This document shows, in pieces, positions 31,919-33,297 of a stretch of 33,297 bases of DNA. The notes under the pieces are model-generated. The model searched no databases. It had not been told where the DNA came from and saw only the letters and a list, made by a program, of their open reading frames with translations. Source of the DNA: Porphyromonadaceae bacterium UBA7180 (GTDB lineage: Bacteria; Bacteroidota; Bacteroidia; Bacteroidales; Muribaculaceae); the NCBI GenBank assembly GCA_002491165.1, contig DKVK01000114.1, forward strand, positions 1 through 33,297, in the 5' to 3' direction. Position numbers and translations under genes: made by a program. Every line of letters begins with the position of its first letter. Positions within the stretch are counted from its first letter, which is position 1.

Positions 31919-32211
31919 TTAAATTATTAAACAATCTATTCTGTCATATTCGAAATGTGTCCCGATAAATCTAATGTATATCCACTTGATTGTAAACTTG
32001 ATAACAACTACAAGACGATGGTTGTTGCCTCTGATATTAACACATAATGCTGGTTGCCGACATTATCCACGCTGTTGAAATCTCGCTTTACATCGGCAAA
32101 GTTTTCCCAACGTGCCGCCTTTACAACCTTCACCCATTCCTGTAAGGCTGTCTTGGCATCGGGATGCTTGGCGATATACTTTTTCAGAGGTTCTTCCGTA
32201 ATTATTCTCAT
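31919..32211 (-). pseudogene. higB: HigB-type mRNA interferase, frame broken by one base
   Basis: From the ATG at 32211, 57 codons match HigB (LKKYIAKHPDAKTALQEWVK, then GNQHYV) before the frame runs out at an early TAG. With one T restored in the TT at 32039-32040, the frame continues FNIRGNNHRLVVVIKF, then WIYIRFIGTHFEYDRID, the conserved HigB core, to a TAA at 31919, giving 97 residues. HigB is a ribosome-dependent mRNA endonuclease; the conserved C-terminal part is lost in the truncated product, so it would be inactive if the lesion is real. It is followed directly by higA. Confidence 0.85.
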
Positions 32212-32259
32212 AGAAGTTATTCAAGGCGCTTTAATTAAGGGATAAAACACATCTGAATG

Positions 32260-32267
32260 CAAATTTA
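32260..32267 (-). promoter_or_regulatory. -7 box of the higBA operon
   Basis: TAAATTTG on the minus strand, 48 bp before the toxin ATG. No clear -33 element; higBA operons are usually autorepressed by HigA at this position. Confidence 0.4.
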
Positions 32268-32475
32268 GATAAAAAAATCGAGATTCCACCAACTTCCGGT
32301 CGATAAATTAACCCTCGCTTCCATCTTTTATCCGAGAAAGGTCGTCTCAGTCACTTGCCGGAGGCCCGGAGAGTTCGCTCCTTAAGGGGACACGGCGCGT
32401 CGGCTTCTGCTCTGCCATATTATCATATTGTAAGGTGTCGCGGACGTAAAAAACTTGTTAAAAAGTGTTTACAAG

Positions 32476-32507
32476 TTTGTTTATTCCGGCTTTTATTGCT
32501 ATCTTCG
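32476..32507 (+). promoter_or_regulatory. promoter of the DUF3467 gene
   Basis: TTTG (32476-32479) and TATCTTCG (32500-32507; one mismatch from TAnnTTTG), 20-bp spacer. Leader about 77 nt. Confidence 0.55.
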
Positions 32508-32590
32508 CGTTCGGATTTGCGGGAATTATGTTCCCGTGATGCCCTATTTTTACGATAACATGCGGCTATGCCGCCAATTAACTTCATAAA

Positions 32591-32881
32591 ATGGAAAACA
32601 AACAGGATAACAAGAACCAGCTTCAGATTCAGCTCCGTCCGGAAGTTGCCGACGGCAAATACAGCAACCTCGCAATGATCGGCCACGGCCCCAACGAGTT
32701 CCTCATGGACTTCATCTTCGCCGCTCCGGGTATGCCCCAGGCTCCCGTCGTAAGCCGCATCATCATGAGCCCGGAGAACGCCAAACAGCTCCTCTTCGCC
32801 CTCCAGGACAACATCAGCAAATACGAGAAGGTGTTCGGCGAAATCAAACCCCGCAACGCCAAGAACCCCAACAACAACTGA
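32591..32881 (+). CDS. DUF3467 protein
   Basis: A 96-residue soluble protein. It matches the DUF3467 family: QIQLRPEVADGKYSNLAMIG, then PNEFLMDFIFAAPGMP, VSRIIMSPENAKQLLFALQ and a final Lys/Asn-rich tail. The fold is two beta segments and a long helix, with no catalytic residues visible. The family is common in Bacteroidetes and other phyla; function is unknown. It is monocistronic, with its own promoter (32476-32507) and a terminator at 32933-32977. Codon use is strongly biased to frequent codons, suggesting high expression. Confidence 0.85.
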   Translation: MENKQDNKNQLQIQLRPEVADGKYSNLAMIGHGPNEFLMDFIFAAPGMPQAPVVSRIIMSPENAKQLLFALQDNISKYEKVFGEIKPRNAKNPNNN

Positions 32882-32932
32882 TAATTCCCGCGCGGGCAGC
32901 GGTAACAGCTGACCGCGGACAGCACGAAATAC

Positions 32933-32977
32933 AGCGTCCCGGCACACTCACTGACACCGGGACGCTCTGAACCTTTT
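32933..32977 (+). terminator. intrinsic terminator after the DUF3467 gene
   Basis: Perfect 10-bp stem AGCGTCCCGG (32933-32942) / CCGGGACGCT (32957-32966) and a T run at 32973-32977. Confidence 0.85.
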
Positions 32978-33112
32978 TAAACGGTTCACAACCGAAGTGA
33001 ATGTGCCGCCGAAGATCCTGTCCCGGCAGGGTTGGACGCGCACGCGGCGGACGCCCCATGGCGCGTCGCTGCCCCTCACCCGATTAAGCAACAAAAACAA
33101 CACCAAGTCCCA

Positions 33113-33297
33113 GTGGAAAACAATCTGACTCTCTACAACACGCTCACGCGCACCAAACAGCTTTTCACCCCGTTGCATGCCCCGCATGTGGGCATGTACG
33201 TCTGCGGCCCCACAGTCTACGGCGACGCCCACCTGGGGCACGCACGCCCCGCAGTGACCTTCGACATCCTTTACCGCTACCTCACCCACCTGGGCTA
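33113..33297 (+). CDS. cysS: cysteinyl-tRNA synthetase, N-terminal fragment cut by the window end
   Basis: The first 61 codons of CysS, which charges tRNA(Cys). Visible are LTLYNTLTRTKQLFTPLHA, the VCGPTVY strand with the first zinc-ligand Cys, and the class I HLGH signature in GDAHLGHARP, followed by FDILYRYLTHLGY. The gene appears to start at GTG (33113); no ATG lies upstream in frame at a suitable place. The 136 bp before it contain no recognised promoter. The reading frame is open to the last base. Confidence 0.92.
   Translation, partial: MENNLTLYNTLTRTKQLFTPLHAPHVGMYVCGPTVYGDAHLGHARPAVTFDILYRYLTHLG

Larger units (their letters stand above)
32212..32590. other. 379-bp divergent spacer between higBA and DUF3467 genes
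   Basis: Holds the higB -7 box (32260-32267) at the left and the promoter of the DUF3467 gene (32476-32507) at the right. Between 32290 and 32470 I see no coding region, RNA or repeat. Confidence 0.5.

Noticed and set aside
32355..32558. 67-codon frame in the higB/DUF3467 spacer
   Set aside because: No domain and it overlaps the promoter at 32476-32507.
1..33297. CRISPR arrays, tRNA or rRNA genes
   Set aside because: No regularly spaced repeat-spacer unit, no T-loop GGTTCGAATC-type pattern and no rRNA landmark was seen on reading.

Overview
The window reads as chromosome of a Bacteroidales bacterium, most likely near Muribaculaceae. The evidence is repeated Bacteroidetes-type promoter boxes (TAnnTTTG, several with TTTG 19-21 bp upstream), almost no Shine-Dalgarno sequences, many lipoproteins, PorX and SprE/PorW homologues of the type IX secretion/gliding machinery, a DUF3467 protein and Bacteroidales-only families. 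Most of the DNA is GC-rich. One block (about 18.0-21.4 kb) is clearly AT-rich and carries a restriction-modification system, so it looks transferred. The genus placement is inference.

Layout. 0.2-4.0 kb: outer-membrane beta-barrel protein; a Bacteroidales 'STLKRLWGY' protein convergent with a membrane-anchored Ser/Thr kinase, both stop codons lying in one palindrome; a lipoprotein with DSLxxx hexad repeats. 4.1-5.0 kb: HTH-Fic protein whose promoter is overlain by a perfect 11-bp-arm inverted repeat, a likely operator. 5.3-8.1 kb: metG, a strong hairpin, and a convergent rubrerythrin gene whose reading frame is broken by one base. 8.1-13.0 kb (minus strand): a tightly overlapping four-gene operon (degenerate SDR, GNGPS-motif protein, lipoprotein, secreted TPR-like protein) that I cannot tie to a known pathway. 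13.2-17.9 kb (plus): an FKBP prolyl-isomerase cluster with cytoplasmic, lipoprotein, degenerate and secreted members, one of which joins parts resembling two others, followed by a three-repeat secreted protein with a possible T9SS-like tail.

18.0-21.1 kb (minus): HNH endonuclease plus two tandem, mutually similar m5C DNA methyltransferases. 21.5-30.0 kb (minus): SprE/PorW-like TPR lipoprotein, PorX-like response regulator/PglZ protein, Sel1-like protein, GH53 endo-galactanase and RuvB, closely packed, then a lipoprotein. 30.2-31.2 kb: secreted RCC1-repeat protein. 31.3-31.5 kb: a 183-bp imperfect inverted repeat able to form one long hairpin. 31.5-32.2 kb: HigB-HigA toxin-antitoxin locus with a frameshifted toxin. 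32.6 kb: DUF3467 protein. The window ends inside cysS, which starts at GTG.

How they fit together. The PorX/SprE run points to envelope secretion control; the FKBP cluster and lipoproteins to periplasmic and outer-membrane protein folding; the RM system, Fic protein and HigBA to defence or stress modules. The two single-base frame breaks (rubrerythrin, higB) could be real lesions or sequence errors. All statements come from reading the sequence and from knowledge of the families; no database search was run.
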